Positions 44,208 to 52,010 of a stretch of DNA of 64,000 nucleotides are shown here, piece after piece. The position numbers and the translations under genes were made by a program. How positions within the stretch are numbered: position 1 is the stretch's first letter; the number at the start of each line of letters is the position of its first letter. The stretch spans positions 186,001 to 250,000 of the forward strand of contig FNAW01000002.1 of assembly GCA_900102115.1 (NCBI GenBank), read 5' to 3'. Source of the DNA: Blastococcus fimeti (GTDB lineage Bacteria > Actinomycetota > Actinomycetes > Mycobacteriales > Geodermatophilaceae). Under the pieces are notes generated by a model. It did not search any database. It saw only the letters and a program-made list of their open reading frames with translations, and was not told where the DNA came from.

Positions 44208-45176
44208 ATGATCCGCACCAGAACCACCACCCTGGCCCTGGCCCTGAGCTCCGTCGTCCTCCTCGGCGCCTGCACCAGCTCCGCCGACATCGAGGCCGAC
44301 GCGCGGGCCGAGTCCGCCGGCAGCACCGCCGAGGCGTTCGCCGTCGACACCAGCCCCGAGCAGGCCGACCGGGTGCACACCGACGAGGACGCCGGCGCCG
44401 CGGCCCTGGTCCCCGACAGCATCGCCGCCGACGGGAGGCTCACCGTCGGCGTCGCCGGTGCGGGCGAACCCCCGCTGGCCTTCCTGTCCGACGACAACAC
44501 CACCGTCGTCGGCAGCGAGGTCGACATCGCCGTCCTCGTCGCCGACTCCCTCGGCCTCGAGCTCGAGGTGGTCAACGTGGCGTGGGAGCAGTGGCCGCTC
44601 GGCCTGCAGAGCGGCGACCTCGAGGCGGTGTTCAGCAACGTCGGCGTCAACGCCGCCCGCCTGGAGCTGTTCGACTTCGCGACCTACCGCGAGGGCGTCA
44701 TGGCGTTCACCACCGCGCCGGACAGCGGGCTGTCGATCGAGGGGGCCGAGGACATCTCGGGGCTCACCGTCGCGGTGGGCTCCGGGACCAACCAGGAGCG
44801 CATCCTGCTGGACTGGAACGCGCAGAACGAGGCCGCCGGGCTCGAACCGGCGGCGCTGGAGTACTTCGCCAACGCCGGCGACGTGCTGCTGGCCATCCAG
44901 TCCGGCCGGATCGACACCTACCTGGGGCCGAACCCGAACGCGGTCTACCAGGAGTCGGTCGGGCAGGTGGAGATCGTCGGCACGGTGAACGCCGGCTGGC
45001 CGAACACCACCTACGTCGCCGCGACCACGCTCAAGGGCAACGGTCTCGTCGACGCCTTCGAGGCGGCCCTGCAGCACGTGTTCGACGACGGCACCTACGC
45101 CCGGACGCTGGACCGCTGGGGCCTGTCGGGCGAGGCCGTCGACGCCCCCGAGGTCAACCCGGCGGTGGCCTCGTGA
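44208..45176 (+). CDS. Solute-binding lipoprotein of polar amino acid ABC transporter (2)
   Basis: 322 residues; lipobox VVLLGAC and then the same domain order as the preceding gene: GRLTVGVAGAGEPPLAFLSD, WEQWPLGLQSGDLEAVFSNV, LELFDFATYREGVMAFT, SGLTVAVGSGTNQERIL. Two tandem binding proteins with one transporter suggest uptake of two related ligands, as in TcyJ/TcyK of B. subtilis. Its stop overlaps the oxidase start by GTGA. Confidence 0.9.
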   Translation: MIRTRTTTLALALSSVVLLGACTSSADIEADARAESAGSTAEAFAVDTSPEQADRVHTDEDAGAAALVPDSIAADGRLTVGVAGAGEPPLAFLSDDNTTVVGSEVDIAVLVADSLGLELEVVNVAWEQWPLGLQSGDLEAVFSNVGVNAARLELFDFATYREGVMAFTTAPDSGLSIEGAEDISGLTVAVGSGTNQERILLDWNAQNEAAGLEPAALEYFANAGDVLLAIQSGRIDTYLGPNPNAVYQESVGQVEIVGTVNAGWPNTTYVAATTLKGNGLVDAFEAALQHVFDDGTYARTLDRWGLSGEAVDAPEVNPAVAS

Positions 45177-46312
45177 GCGCGCCGGGCACGCCGCGGCGGA
45201 CCGACGTCGTCGTCGTCGGTGGCGGGGTGATGGGCTCGGCCGCCGCCTGGGCGCTGGCCCGGCGCGGCGTCGACGTCGTGCTGCTCGAGCGGTTCGCGCC
45301 CGGCCACGACTTCGGCGCCTCGCACGGCAGCTCGCGCATCTACCGCAGCACCTACGCCCAGCCGCACCACCAGGCGCTGGTCGCCGAGGCGCGCCGGCTG
45401 TGGGCGGAGCTCGAGGCCGAGACGGGGACGACGCTGCTGCACCCCGCTCCCGGCGTGAGCACCGCGGGGCCCTCCGGGGAGCCGCGGCTGCGCGAGGTGG
45501 CGGCCGCCATGGAGACCGCGGGCGTCCCGCACGAGTGGCTGACCGCCGCCCAGGCGGAGGACCGCTGGCCCGGGATGCGCTTCCCCGGCGCGGTCCTGCA
45601 CGAGCCGCACACCGCCGGCCGGGTCGACGCGGACGCCGCGGTCACCGCGCTGCAGCGGGCCGCCGAGCAGCACGGCGCCGTCGTCCGGCACCACCGGCGG
45701 GTCACCGCGGTGGAGGCCGACGGCGACGGCGTGCTGGTCCGCTCGGCCGCCGGCGCGGCCGTCCGGGCGCGGACGGCCGTGGTCGCCGCGGGTGCCTGGA
45801 CCGCCGACGTGCTCGGGGACCTCGTACCGCTTCCGGCGCTGCGGGTGACCCAGGAGCAGCCGGCGCACTTCGCGCCGCGGACCGGCGGCCTGGAGTGGCC
45901 GGCGTTCACCGCGGACCCGGAGCCGGCCGAGGGCTGGCCGAGCGGCGTCTACGGGCTGCACAGCCCCGACGGCGTGAAGGTCGGCTTCCACGGCACCGGG
46001 CCGGAGGTGCACCCGGACGCCCGCAGCTACACCGCCGAGCCGGGTCAGCTGGCCCAGCTGCAGGAGTACGTGCGCCGGTGGCTGCCGGGCCTCGACCCCG
46101 GGTCGGCCGACCCGATCTCGTGCACGTACACCAGCACCGTGTCCGGGGAGTTCGTGCTGGACCGGGTCGGGCCGGTCGTGGTCGCCGCGGGCTTCAGCGG
46201 GCACGGGTTCAAGGGGGCGACGGCGATCGGCCGGGTGCTCGCCGACCTCGCGACCGGCACCGCGCCGGGAGCCGACGCCTTCGGCCTCGCGGCGCACGCA
46301 GCCGCCCGCTGA
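45173..46312 (+). CDS. FAD-dependent amino acid oxidase (sarcosine/N-methyltryptophan oxidase-like)
   Basis: 379 residues of the DAO family: N-terminal DVVVVGGGVMGSAAAWALAR, the FGASHGSSRIYRSTYAQ motif shared by monomeric sarcosine oxidase and MTOX (flavin attachment and binding region), AVVAAGAWTADVLG, and the late GFSGHGFKGATAIGRVLADL. It oxidises a secondary or N-alkylated amino acid and releases hydrogen peroxide. As the last gene of the sulfur-controlled uptake operon it may process the imported compound. A 23-bp terminator follows. Confidence 0.9.
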   Translation: MSAPGTPRRTDVVVVGGGVMGSAAAWALARRGVDVVLLERFAPGHDFGASHGSSRIYRSTYAQPHHQALVAEARRLWAELEAETGTTLLHPAPGVSTAGPSGEPRLREVAAAMETAGVPHEWLTAAQAEDRWPGMRFPGAVLHEPHTAGRVDADAAVTALQRAAEQHGAVVRHHRRVTAVEADGDGVLVRSAAGAAVRARTAVVAAGAWTADVLGDLVPLPALRVTQEQPAHFAPRTGGLEWPAFTADPEPAEGWPSGVYGLHSPDGVKVGFHGTGPEVHPDARSYTAEPGQLAQLQEYVRRWLPGLDPGSADPISCTYTSTVSGEFVLDRVGPVVVAAGFSGHGFKGATAIGRVLADLATGTAPGADAFGLAAHAAAR

Positions 46313-46321
46313 CCACTCCCG

Positions 46322-46371
46322 CGACGCACTCCGGCCGGGCCCCCTCGCGGGGGCCCGGCCGGAGTGCGTCG
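46322..46371. terminator. 23-bp perfect bidirectional terminator
   Basis: A perfect 23-bp inverted repeat (46322-46344 with 46349-46371, arms containing CGACGCACTCCGGCCGGGCC) around the loop TCGC lies between the converging oxidase and LLM monooxygenase genes, 9 and 4 bases from their stops. It should end both sulfur-controlled transcripts. Confidence 0.92.
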
Positions 46372-46375
46372 GGGG

Positions 46376-47716
46376 TCAGCCCGGGAAGGCGAGCCCGAGG
46401 TGGTCGCGCAGCGTCGTCCCGGCGTAGTCGGCGCGGAAGACACCGCGCTCCTGGAGCAGTGGCACGACCCGGTCGACGAAGGGGTCCAGCCCGCTCGGCG
46501 TGATGTGCGGGACCAGGACGAACCCGTCGGCGGCGTCGGACTGCACGAAGTCGTCGATGGTGGCGGCCACCGTGGCCGGGCTGCCGACGAAGGACTGCCG
46601 CGCGGTCACCTCGACCATCAGCTCGCGGATCGAGAGCTGCTTGGCCTCGGCCAGGGCGCGCCACGTCGCCGCGGTGGCCAGCGGGTCCTTGTGCATGCGG
46701 ACGCTGGCTCTCCCCTGGGCGACGTGGTTCTCCCCCACGACGGGGTCGAACTGGGGCAGCGGCCCGTCCGGGTCCAGATCGGACAGGTCGCGGTTCCAGA
46801 CCTGCTCCAGGGACCGGATGGCCGTCTGCCCCGAGACCTGCTGGCGCCGCACCTCGTGCGCCAGCTCCGCCGCCTCGGCGTCGGTGTCCCCGATGACGAA
46901 GGTGGCCGCCGGCATGATCAGCAGCTGCTCGGCCGTCCGGCCGTATTTCGGGAGCCGGCCCTTCACGTCGGCGAAGAACGCCTGGCCGGCCTCGCGGGTG
47001 CTGTGCCGGCTGAAGATGACGTCGGCGCTGGAGGCGGCGAACTCACGGCCCTCGTCGGAGTCGCCGGCCTGAAAGATCACCGGCCGCCCCTGCGGGCTGC
47101 GCGGCACGCCGAACCGGCCCGCGATGTCGAAGTGCTCGTCGGAGTGGCGGAAGGCGCCGGCATTCGCGTCGGCGAGGAAGGTGCCGTTCTCCTGGTCGGC
47201 GACGACCTCGTCGCCGCGCCAGGAGTCGAACAGCTCGAAGGTGGTCTGCAGGAAGGTGCGGGCCCGCTCGTAGCGCTGGTCCTGGGCGAGGAAGCCACCG
47301 CGCCGGAAGTTCTCGCCGGTGAACGCGTCCCAGGACGTGACGACGTTCCACGCCGCGCGACCGTCGGTGAGGTGGTCCAGGCTGGCGAACTGCCGGGCCA
47401 CCTCGTAGGGCTCGTTGAACGTCGAGTTGATCGTCCCGGTGAGGCCGAGCTTCTCGGTGACGGCGGCCAGGGCGGCGAGCACGGTGAAGGTGTCCGGCCG
47501 GCCGACGACGTCGAGGTCGTAGATCTGCCCGTTCTGCTCGCGCAGCCGCAGGCCCTCGGCGAGGAACAGGAAGTCGAACTTCCCGCGCTCGGCGGCCTGG
47601 GCGAACCGGGCGAACGAGCGGAACTCGATGTGGCTGCCGGCCGCCGGATCGCTCCAGACGGTGGTGTTGTTGACGCCGGGGAAGTGCGCCGCGAGGTGGA
47701 TCTGCTTCTGGGCCAT
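46376..47716 (-). CDS. LLM flavin monooxygenase, NtaA/SnaA/DszA type (1)
   Basis: 446 residues: IHLAAHFPGVNNTTVWSDPA near the start, FARFAQAAERGKFDFLFLAE, VGRPDTFTVLAALAAVTEKL, TDGRAAWNVVTSWDAFTGEN, RRGGFLAQDQRYERA and QGRPVIFQAGDSDEGREFAA. These are the hallmark blocks of NtaA/SnaA/SoxA(DszA) monooxygenases, which need FMNH2 from a separate reductase and act on sulfur or nitrogen compounds. ATG 47716 is chosen by alignment with the family start. Last gene of the minus-strand SAM-IV unit. Confidence 0.92.
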   Translation of the reverse strand: MAQKQIHLAAHFPGVNNTTVWSDPAAGSHIEFRSFARFAQAAERGKFDFLFLAEGLRLREQNGQIYDLDVVGRPDTFTVLAALAAVTEKLGLTGTINSTFNEPYEVARQFASLDHLTDGRAAWNVVTSWDAFTGENFRRGGFLAQDQRYERARTFLQTTFELFDSWRGDEVVADQENGTFLADANAGAFRHSDEHFDIAGRFGVPRSPQGRPVIFQAGDSDEGREFAASSADVIFSRHSTREAGQAFFADVKGRLPKYGRTAEQLLIMPAATFVIGDTDAEAAELAHEVRRQQVSGQTAIRSLEQVWNRDLSDLDPDGPLPQFDPVVGENHVAQGRASVRMHKDPLATAATWRALAEAKQLSIRELMVEVTARQSFVGSPATVAATIDDFVQSDAADGFVLVPHITPSGLDPFVDRVVPLLQERGVFRADYAGTTLRDHLGLAFPG

Positions 47717-47738
47717 GGGGGTTCGGATCTCCAGCTCG

Positions 47739-48941
47739 TCAGGCGGCGGCGGTGGGGCCGGCATAGCGGTTGGCGGGGCGGGGCAGGCCGAGCAGCCCGC
47801 GCAGGGTGTCCGCCTCGTAGGCGGTGCGGAACAGGCCGCGGGCCTGCAGCTCGGGCACCAGCCCGCGGGTGATCGCGGTGAGGTCGTGCGGCAGGGCACC
47901 GGGCCGCAACCGGAAACCGGTGAGGCCGGCGTCCTGCCACTCGGCGAGCAGGTCGGCCAGGCCGGCCGGGGTGCCGGTGAAGACCGTGGCGTCGCTGCGG
48001 TACTCCTCCCCCGACAGGTCGTCGAGCCGGGCCTTGCGGGCCTGCGCCGTGTGAGCGTCCTCGTCGAGGAAGACCACGAGGTCGCCGAAGACGTGCACCG
48101 TCTCCTCCTCGCGGCCGGCCGACGTCTGCGCGCAGCGGATCTCGGCGACGATCTCCTCGGCGTGCGCGGCGTCCCGCGGCGTCACCCAGCCGATGTCGGC
48201 CGAGGAGCCCACCAGCTCGAAGGGCACCGCCTGGTGGGCCAGGGCCGACACGATCGGCTGGCCCTGCGGCGGCCGGGGCGTGATGGAGGGGCCGCGGACG
48301 GAGAAGTGCGCGCCCTCGAAGTCGATGTAGTGCAGTTTCGCGCGGTTGACGAAGCGGCCGGTGGCGACGTCGCGGATCTCGGCGTCGTCCTCCCAGCTGT
48401 CCCAGAGCCGGCGCAGCACCTCGACGTAGTCGGTGGCCTCGGCGAAGGCGTCCGCGATCAGCGGGCCCACCGCCGGGTCCGCCGGCGTGACCGGCGGGAT
48501 CGTGCGGCGGCCGAAGAGCTTCGCCTCGTGCTCCTTGAGCGAGACGCGCACCTGCACGCCGGCCCGCCCGCTGCTCACGTAGTCCAGCGTCGCGATCGCC
48601 TTGGACAGGTGGAAGGGCTCGGTGTGGGTGACGACGGCCGTCGGCACCAGCCCGATGTGCTCGGTCCGCGGCGCCACACGGGAGGCGATTAGGACGGCGT
48701 CGAGCCGGCCGCGCACCTGGTCGGTGCGCTCGTCGGGCCGGTAGGGGTCGGCCGACTGGAGAGCCAGGCCGTCCTCGATCGTGACGAGGTCGAGCAGGCC
48801 GCGCTCGGACTCCCGGACCAGGTCGAGCCAGTACTGCGCGGTGAGCAGGTCGCGCGGCCGGGCGTCGGGCTCGCGCCACGCGGCGGGGTGCCAGCCGGCG
48901 CCGTCGAGGGCGACGGCCAGGTGGAAGGGGGTTGCGGACAC
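47739..48941 (-). CDS. LLM flavin monooxygenase (2)
   Basis: 400 residues. FHLAVALDGAGWHPAAWREP, LTAQYWLDLVRESERGLLDL, VTIEDGLALQS, HIGLVPTAVVTHTEPFHLSKA and TLDYVSSGRAGVQVRVSLKE are blocks of the same luciferase-like superfamily as the next gene, but a distinct subgroup. It is likely also FMN-dependent, acting on a sulfur compound. It lies 6 bp after DUF1684 and 22 bp before the first LLM gene listed here, so the three genes are co-transcribed. Confidence 0.9.
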   Translation of the reverse strand: MSATPFHLAVALDGAGWHPAAWREPDARPRDLLTAQYWLDLVRESERGLLDLVTIEDGLALQSADPYRPDERTDQVRGRLDAVLIASRVAPRTEHIGLVPTAVVTHTEPFHLSKAIATLDYVSSGRAGVQVRVSLKEHEAKLFGRRTIPPVTPADPAVGPLIADAFAEATDYVEVLRRLWDSWEDDAEIRDVATGRFVNRAKLHYIDFEGAHFSVRGPSITPRPPQGQPIVSALAHQAVPFELVGSSADIGWVTPRDAAHAEEIVAEIRCAQTSAGREEETVHVFGDLVVFLDEDAHTAQARKARLDDLSGEEYRSDATVFTGTPAGLADLLAEWQDAGLTGFRLRPGALPHDLTAITRGLVPELQARGLFRTAYEADTLRGLLGLPRPANRYAGPTAAA

Positions 48942-48947
48942 AGGTGC

Positions 48948-49775
48948 TCAGCGCCTCTCGGTCGGGATCTGCTCGCCGGCCTCGACGGCGACCGGGAGCC
49001 GGTTCTCCGCGGGGGGCAGCGGGCAGGTGGCGAAATCGGTGTAGGCGCACGGCAGGTTCGTGGCCCGGTTGAAGTCCAGCGTCACCGTGCCGTCGGCCGC
49101 CGGGGGCTCGACCGACAGCGACCGGTTGGCCGCGTAGGTGGTGACGCCGGAGGTGGCGTCGGTGAAGAGCAGGAACAGGCTCCCGGGCGCCGCGCCGTCG
49201 AAGGCGGTGAGCGCGAGCTCCTGCCCCTCGACGGCGAAGGTGACCCGGCCGGGAGCCTCGTAGACGTGCTCGAGGCCTTCCACCGCGGCGCCGACCGTGG
49301 TCGACCGCGGCTCGGGGAACGGCTCGTACCGGCCGCGCACCGCCCACCGCGGGTCCGGCGCGAAGGTGGGCGTTCCGCGGTGCTCCGTGCGCAGCGGGTG
49401 CTCGGGGTCGCGGGGGCGCACGATGTCGTGCCCGCCGCGACGGGCCACCTCGATCTCGACCTCGCCGGCGGTGGCCGTGCGCCCGTCGCGCTCGGCGATC
49501 GGGCCGAAGGCGTGGCTGCCGTGCACCGGCCGGCCGCCGACGACGAGCTCCTCGCCCGGCTCGAGCGTGACCAGCGGGCCGTCGGGGCCGGTCGACCACA
49601 GGCCGGGGACGCCGGCGACGCGCTGCGGCTGCCCGGTCAGCCAGTAAAGCCCGGTGACGGCGAGGAATCCGTGCGGATCGGCCCGGCGGAGCTCGTGCTC
49701 CCGGTGCCACTCGGCCCACTGCTGGGCGAACGCGGCGTCGGTCCCGGTGTCGGACGGCGCGGGAGGGACGGACAT
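48948..49775 (-). CDS. DUF1684 family protein
   Basis: 275 residues. WAEWHREHELRRADPHGFLAV, TGLYWL, then LDFNRATNLPCAYTDFATCP, LPPAENRLPVAVEAGEQ are the conserved blocks of DUF1684. The function is not known; the family is frequent in actinobacteria and some members lie near sulfur or flavin genes. ATG 49775 follows GAGAAGGAGTTCCGCCC, a very strong site; an in-frame ATG at 49808, overlapping the upstream stop by ATGA, would add 11 residues. Confidence 0.9.
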   Translation of the reverse strand: MSVPPAPSDTGTDAAFAQQWAEWHREHELRRADPHGFLAVTGLYWLTGQPQRVAGVPGLWSTGPDGPLVTLEPGEELVVGGRPVHGSHAFGPIAERDGRTATAGEVEIEVARRGGHDIVRPRDPEHPLRTEHRGTPTFAPDPRWAVRGRYEPFPEPRSTTVGAAVEGLEHVYEAPGRVTFAVEGQELALTAFDGAAPGSLFLLFTDATSGVTTYAANRSLSVEPPAADGTVTLDFNRATNLPCAYTDFATCPLPPAENRLPVAVEAGEQIPTERR

Positions 49776-49804
49776 GGGCGGAACTCCTTCTCGCAGGGGG
49801 GCGG

Positions 49805-51193
49805 TCATCGGGGTGCGGGACCGCAGCCGGCACCCCGGGCGACCACGGCGGGGTCGGCTCCGCCGAGCCCGGCCAGGGGGCGGGGATCGCCGACGGGCTG
49901 CCAGCGGCCGGACCCCAGCTCGTAGCGGTTGCCTGGGCCGCGGGCGAGGAACTCCGCCACGGCGTCCACCAGCCGGTCGACGTCGTCCAGGGTGCTGCCC
50001 ACCCCGACGCTGGCGCGCAGCGCGCCCTCGGGGACGCCGAGCCGGGCCAGCAGCGGATGGGCGCAGAACCGGCCGTCGCGCACGCCGATGCCGTGCTCGG
50101 CCGAGAGGTAGGCGGCGAGCAGGCCGGGGTCCGCGCCGTCGACGATGAAGCCGACCACGCCGGTGGGTTCCTCCGAGTCCGCCCAGATGCGCAGCAGCCG
50201 CACGCCGGGGAGCGCGGTCAGGCCCTCGCTCAGCCGGTCCCGCAGGGCGCGCTCGTGCTCCTCGAGCGCACCGGCGGGCAGGCCGGCCAGCGCCTCGCAG
50301 GCCGCCGCCAGGGCCACCGCGCCGAGGACGTTCGGCGAGCCGCCCTCGTGCCGGTGCGGAGCCGGCGCCCACGACGTCTCCTCGACCGAGACCTCGTGCA
50401 CCGCTCCTCCGCCGGCCAGGTAGGCCGGGCCGGCGTCGAGCCAGTCACGGCGCCCCACGAGCGCGCCGGCCCCGAACGGGGCGTACGTCTTGTGGCCGGA
50501 GAACACGACGTAGTCGGCGCCGGTCGCGGCCAGCGAGAAGGCGCGGTGCGGGACGAGCTGGGCACCGTCGACGAGCACCCGCGCGCCGGCCGCCCGGGCC
50601 AGCGCGACGACGTCGGCCAGCGGCAGGGACTCCCCGGTGACGTTGGAGGCGCCGGTCACCGCGACCAGCGCGTACCGCGTCCGGGCCAGCTCGGTGCCGA
50701 GGGCCCGCAGCGTGGCGACGACGGTCGGCTCGGTCGGGAGCACGGTGACCGCGCCGCGGCGCTGCCAAGGCAGCAGGTCGGCGTGGTGCTCGCAGTCGAG
50801 CACCAGCACCGCGCCGCCGTCGGGCACGCATCCGGCGAGCAGGTTCAGCGCGTCGGTCGTGTGCCGGGTGACGACGCAGACGTCGTCGTCCCGCGCCCCG
50901 ACGAACGCGGCGATGCGCTCCCGGGCCGACTCGTACAGGGCGGTGGACACCTGCGACAGGTAGCCGGCGCCGCGGTGCACGCTGGCGTACAGCGGCAGCG
51001 CCGCCGCGACCTGCTCCGCGACGGAGACGAGGGCCCGCGAGCTGGCGGCCGAGTCGAGGTCGGCGTAGCGGATCCGCCCACCGGGGACCAGCGGGACCTC
51101 GGTGTCGGCGCCCACCACGGGGAGCAGCGGCGCGAGGCCGGGGCGGGAGGCGGCGGAGTTCCGGGCGGGGGCGCAGTCGACGAGGACGGACAT
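49805..51193 (-). CDS. Class V aminotransferase-fold PLP enzyme, SufS-like cysteine desulfurase
   Basis: 462 residues. YADLDSAASSRALVSVAEQV at the start, TRHTTDALNLLAGCVPDGG, LVDGAQLVPHRAFSLAATG (Asp-Gly-Ala-Gln binding PLP), VVFSGHKTYAPFGAGALVG with the PLP Lys, and GVRDGRFCAHPLL with Cys about 377 in the place of the catalytic Cys of type II cysteine desulfurases (RxGxxCAxP). It could release sulfur from cysteine or act as a selenocysteine-lyase/C-S lyase. First gene behind the minus-strand SAM-IV riboswitch; the gene is longer than usual, with a C-terminal extension of about 40 residues. Confidence 0.85.
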   Translation of the reverse strand: MSVLVDCAPARNSAASRPGLAPLLPVVGADTEVPLVPGGRIRYADLDSAASSRALVSVAEQVAAALPLYASVHRGAGYLSQVSTALYESARERIAAFVGARDDDVCVVTRHTTDALNLLAGCVPDGGAVLVLDCEHHADLLPWQRRGAVTVLPTEPTVVATLRALGTELARTRYALVAVTGASNVTGESLPLADVVALARAAGARVLVDGAQLVPHRAFSLAATGADYVVFSGHKTYAPFGAGALVGRRDWLDAGPAYLAGGGAVHEVSVEETSWAPAPHRHEGGSPNVLGAVALAAACEALAGLPAGALEEHERALRDRLSEGLTALPGVRLLRIWADSEEPTGVVGFIVDGADPGLLAAYLSAEHGIGVRDGRFCAHPLLARLGVPEGALRASVGVGSTLDDVDRLVDAVAEFLARGPGNRYELGSGRWQPVGDPRPLAGLGGADPAVVARGAGCGPAPR

Positions 51194-51219
51194 GGAGGTG
51201 CTCCTGGCGGGGTCGGGGA

Positions 51220-51343
51220 CCCGGGGCACGGGTCCGCGCTTGCGGCTGCGGGATCGCAGCCGCCCGGTCGTCACCCGGGGCACCCCATCGCGGAGGAGGG
51301 TTGCCGGCCAGCAAGCCGGGGCTTCGCGCTGGCACTCGTGACC
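51220..51343 (-). ncRNA. SAM-IV riboswitch (minus strand)
   Basis: On the minus strand: GGTCACGAGTGCCAGCG, AAGCCCCGGCTTGCTGG, CCGGCAACCCTCC, TGGGGTGCCCCGGGTGACG, ACCGGGC, the hairpin GCGGCTGCG/CGCAGCCGC and AAGCGCGGACCC. It is nearly identical in its conserved blocks to the element at 40405 and fits the SAM-IV consensus. A GGACCC/GGGTCC pairing just before the ribosome binding site CCAGGAGC of the SufS-like gene may be the switch. No Cys leader peptide follows this copy. Confidence 0.93.
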
Positions 51344-51350
51344 TGCCGCA

Positions 51351-51396
51351 AGACTGGCACGCATACTGCTATCCAGTCAAACCCGATCGGCTTGGT
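51351..51396 (-). promoter_or_regulatory. Promoter of the SufS/LLM unit with copy of the 20-bp motif
   Basis: On the minus strand, ACCAAGCCGATCGGGTTTGA (51396-51377) differs from the 40352 copy at one base. It overlaps a -35 TTGACT (51380-51375); after 18 bases comes CAGTCT (51356-51351), and the SAM-IV element starts 8 bases later, the same geometry as at 40352. On its other side lies the FMN reductase gene. Confidence 0.72.
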
Positions 51397-51453
51397 GCGC
51401 TTTGCGTGTCGCCGCATCGCGCACCCCGTCCGACCCCATCGCGAGGAGCACCC

Positions 51454-51972
51454 GTGAGCACCGTCGTCGTCGTCGGCAACCCCAAGCCCCGATCCCGCAC
51501 CCGGGCCGCCGCCGAGCTCGTCGCCGAGCGGCTCACCGGTGCGCCGCCGGACGCGGTCATCGACGTCGTCGACCTCGGCGCCGGCCTGCTCGGCTGGGGC
51601 GACCCGGATGTCGAGCGGGCCGTGGCCACGGTGCGCGAGGCGGAGCTGGCCGTCGTCGCCAGCCCCACGTTCAAGGCGACCTACACCGGGCTGCTCAAGC
51701 TGTTCCTCGACCAGATCGGCACCGGCGACCTGGCCGGCGTCACCGCCGTGCCGCTCATGCTCGGCGGCGGCCCCACCCACGCCCTGGCGCCCGAGCTGCT
51801 GCTCAAGCCGGTGCTGGTCGAGCTCGGCGCGACCACGCCGACCCGCGGCCTGTACCTGATGGACAAGGCCTGGGACGCGCCGGGCGCGCTGGACGGCTGG
51901 CTGGAGCAGGCCTCGGTGCAGGTCGCCGCGACGCGCGCCGGCCTGCGACGCGAATCCCCACCAAGCCGATGA
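51454..51972 (+). CDS. NADPH-dependent FMN reductase (SsuE/MsuE-like)
   Basis: 172 residues, flavodoxin-like fold: TVVVVGNPKPRSRTRAAAEL (phosphate loop), DVVDLGAGLLGW, ELAVVASPTFKATYTGLLKL (FMN-binding SPTYKATYTGLLK pattern of SsuE) and GGGPTHALAPELLLKPVL. It should supply reduced FMN to the two-component monooxygenases of the island. GTG 51454 follows GCGAGGAGCACCC. It is divergent from the SAM-IV/SufS-like unit and shares the 20-bp motif region with it. Confidence 0.9.
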   Translation: MSTVVVVGNPKPRSRTRAAAELVAERLTGAPPDAVIDVVDLGAGLLGWGDPDVERAVATVREAELAVVASPTFKATYTGLLKLFLDQIGTGDLAGVTAVPLMLGGGPTHALAPELLLKPVLVELGATTPTRGLYLMDKAWDAPGALDGWLEQASVQVAATRAGLRRESPPSR

Positions 51973-52004
51973 ACTTGACAGGGGAAGGTGTGCCTTGGTC
52001 GGAT
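51960..52004 (+). promoter_or_regulatory. Promoter of the cysteine dioxygenase unit, third variant of the 20-bp motif
   Basis: ACCAAGCCGAT (51960-51970), identical to the first 11 bases of the 51396 copy, is followed by GAACTTGACA, with -35 TTGACA at 51975-51980. After 18 bases comes TCGGAT (51999-52004), and six bases later the GTG of the leader peptide, which predicts a leaderless transcript. The motif overlaps the end of the FMN reductase gene. Confidence 0.7.
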
Positions 52005-52010
52005 GGCGCC

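Noticed and set aside
46313..46375. Possible repeat or attachment site
   Set aside because: The inverted repeat is best explained as a bidirectional terminator; no integrase, tRNA or direct repeat is near.
46376..48941. Two LLM genes as a split or duplicated single gene
   Set aside because: Each has a full barrel with different motifs, its own start and stop, and no frameshift signature.
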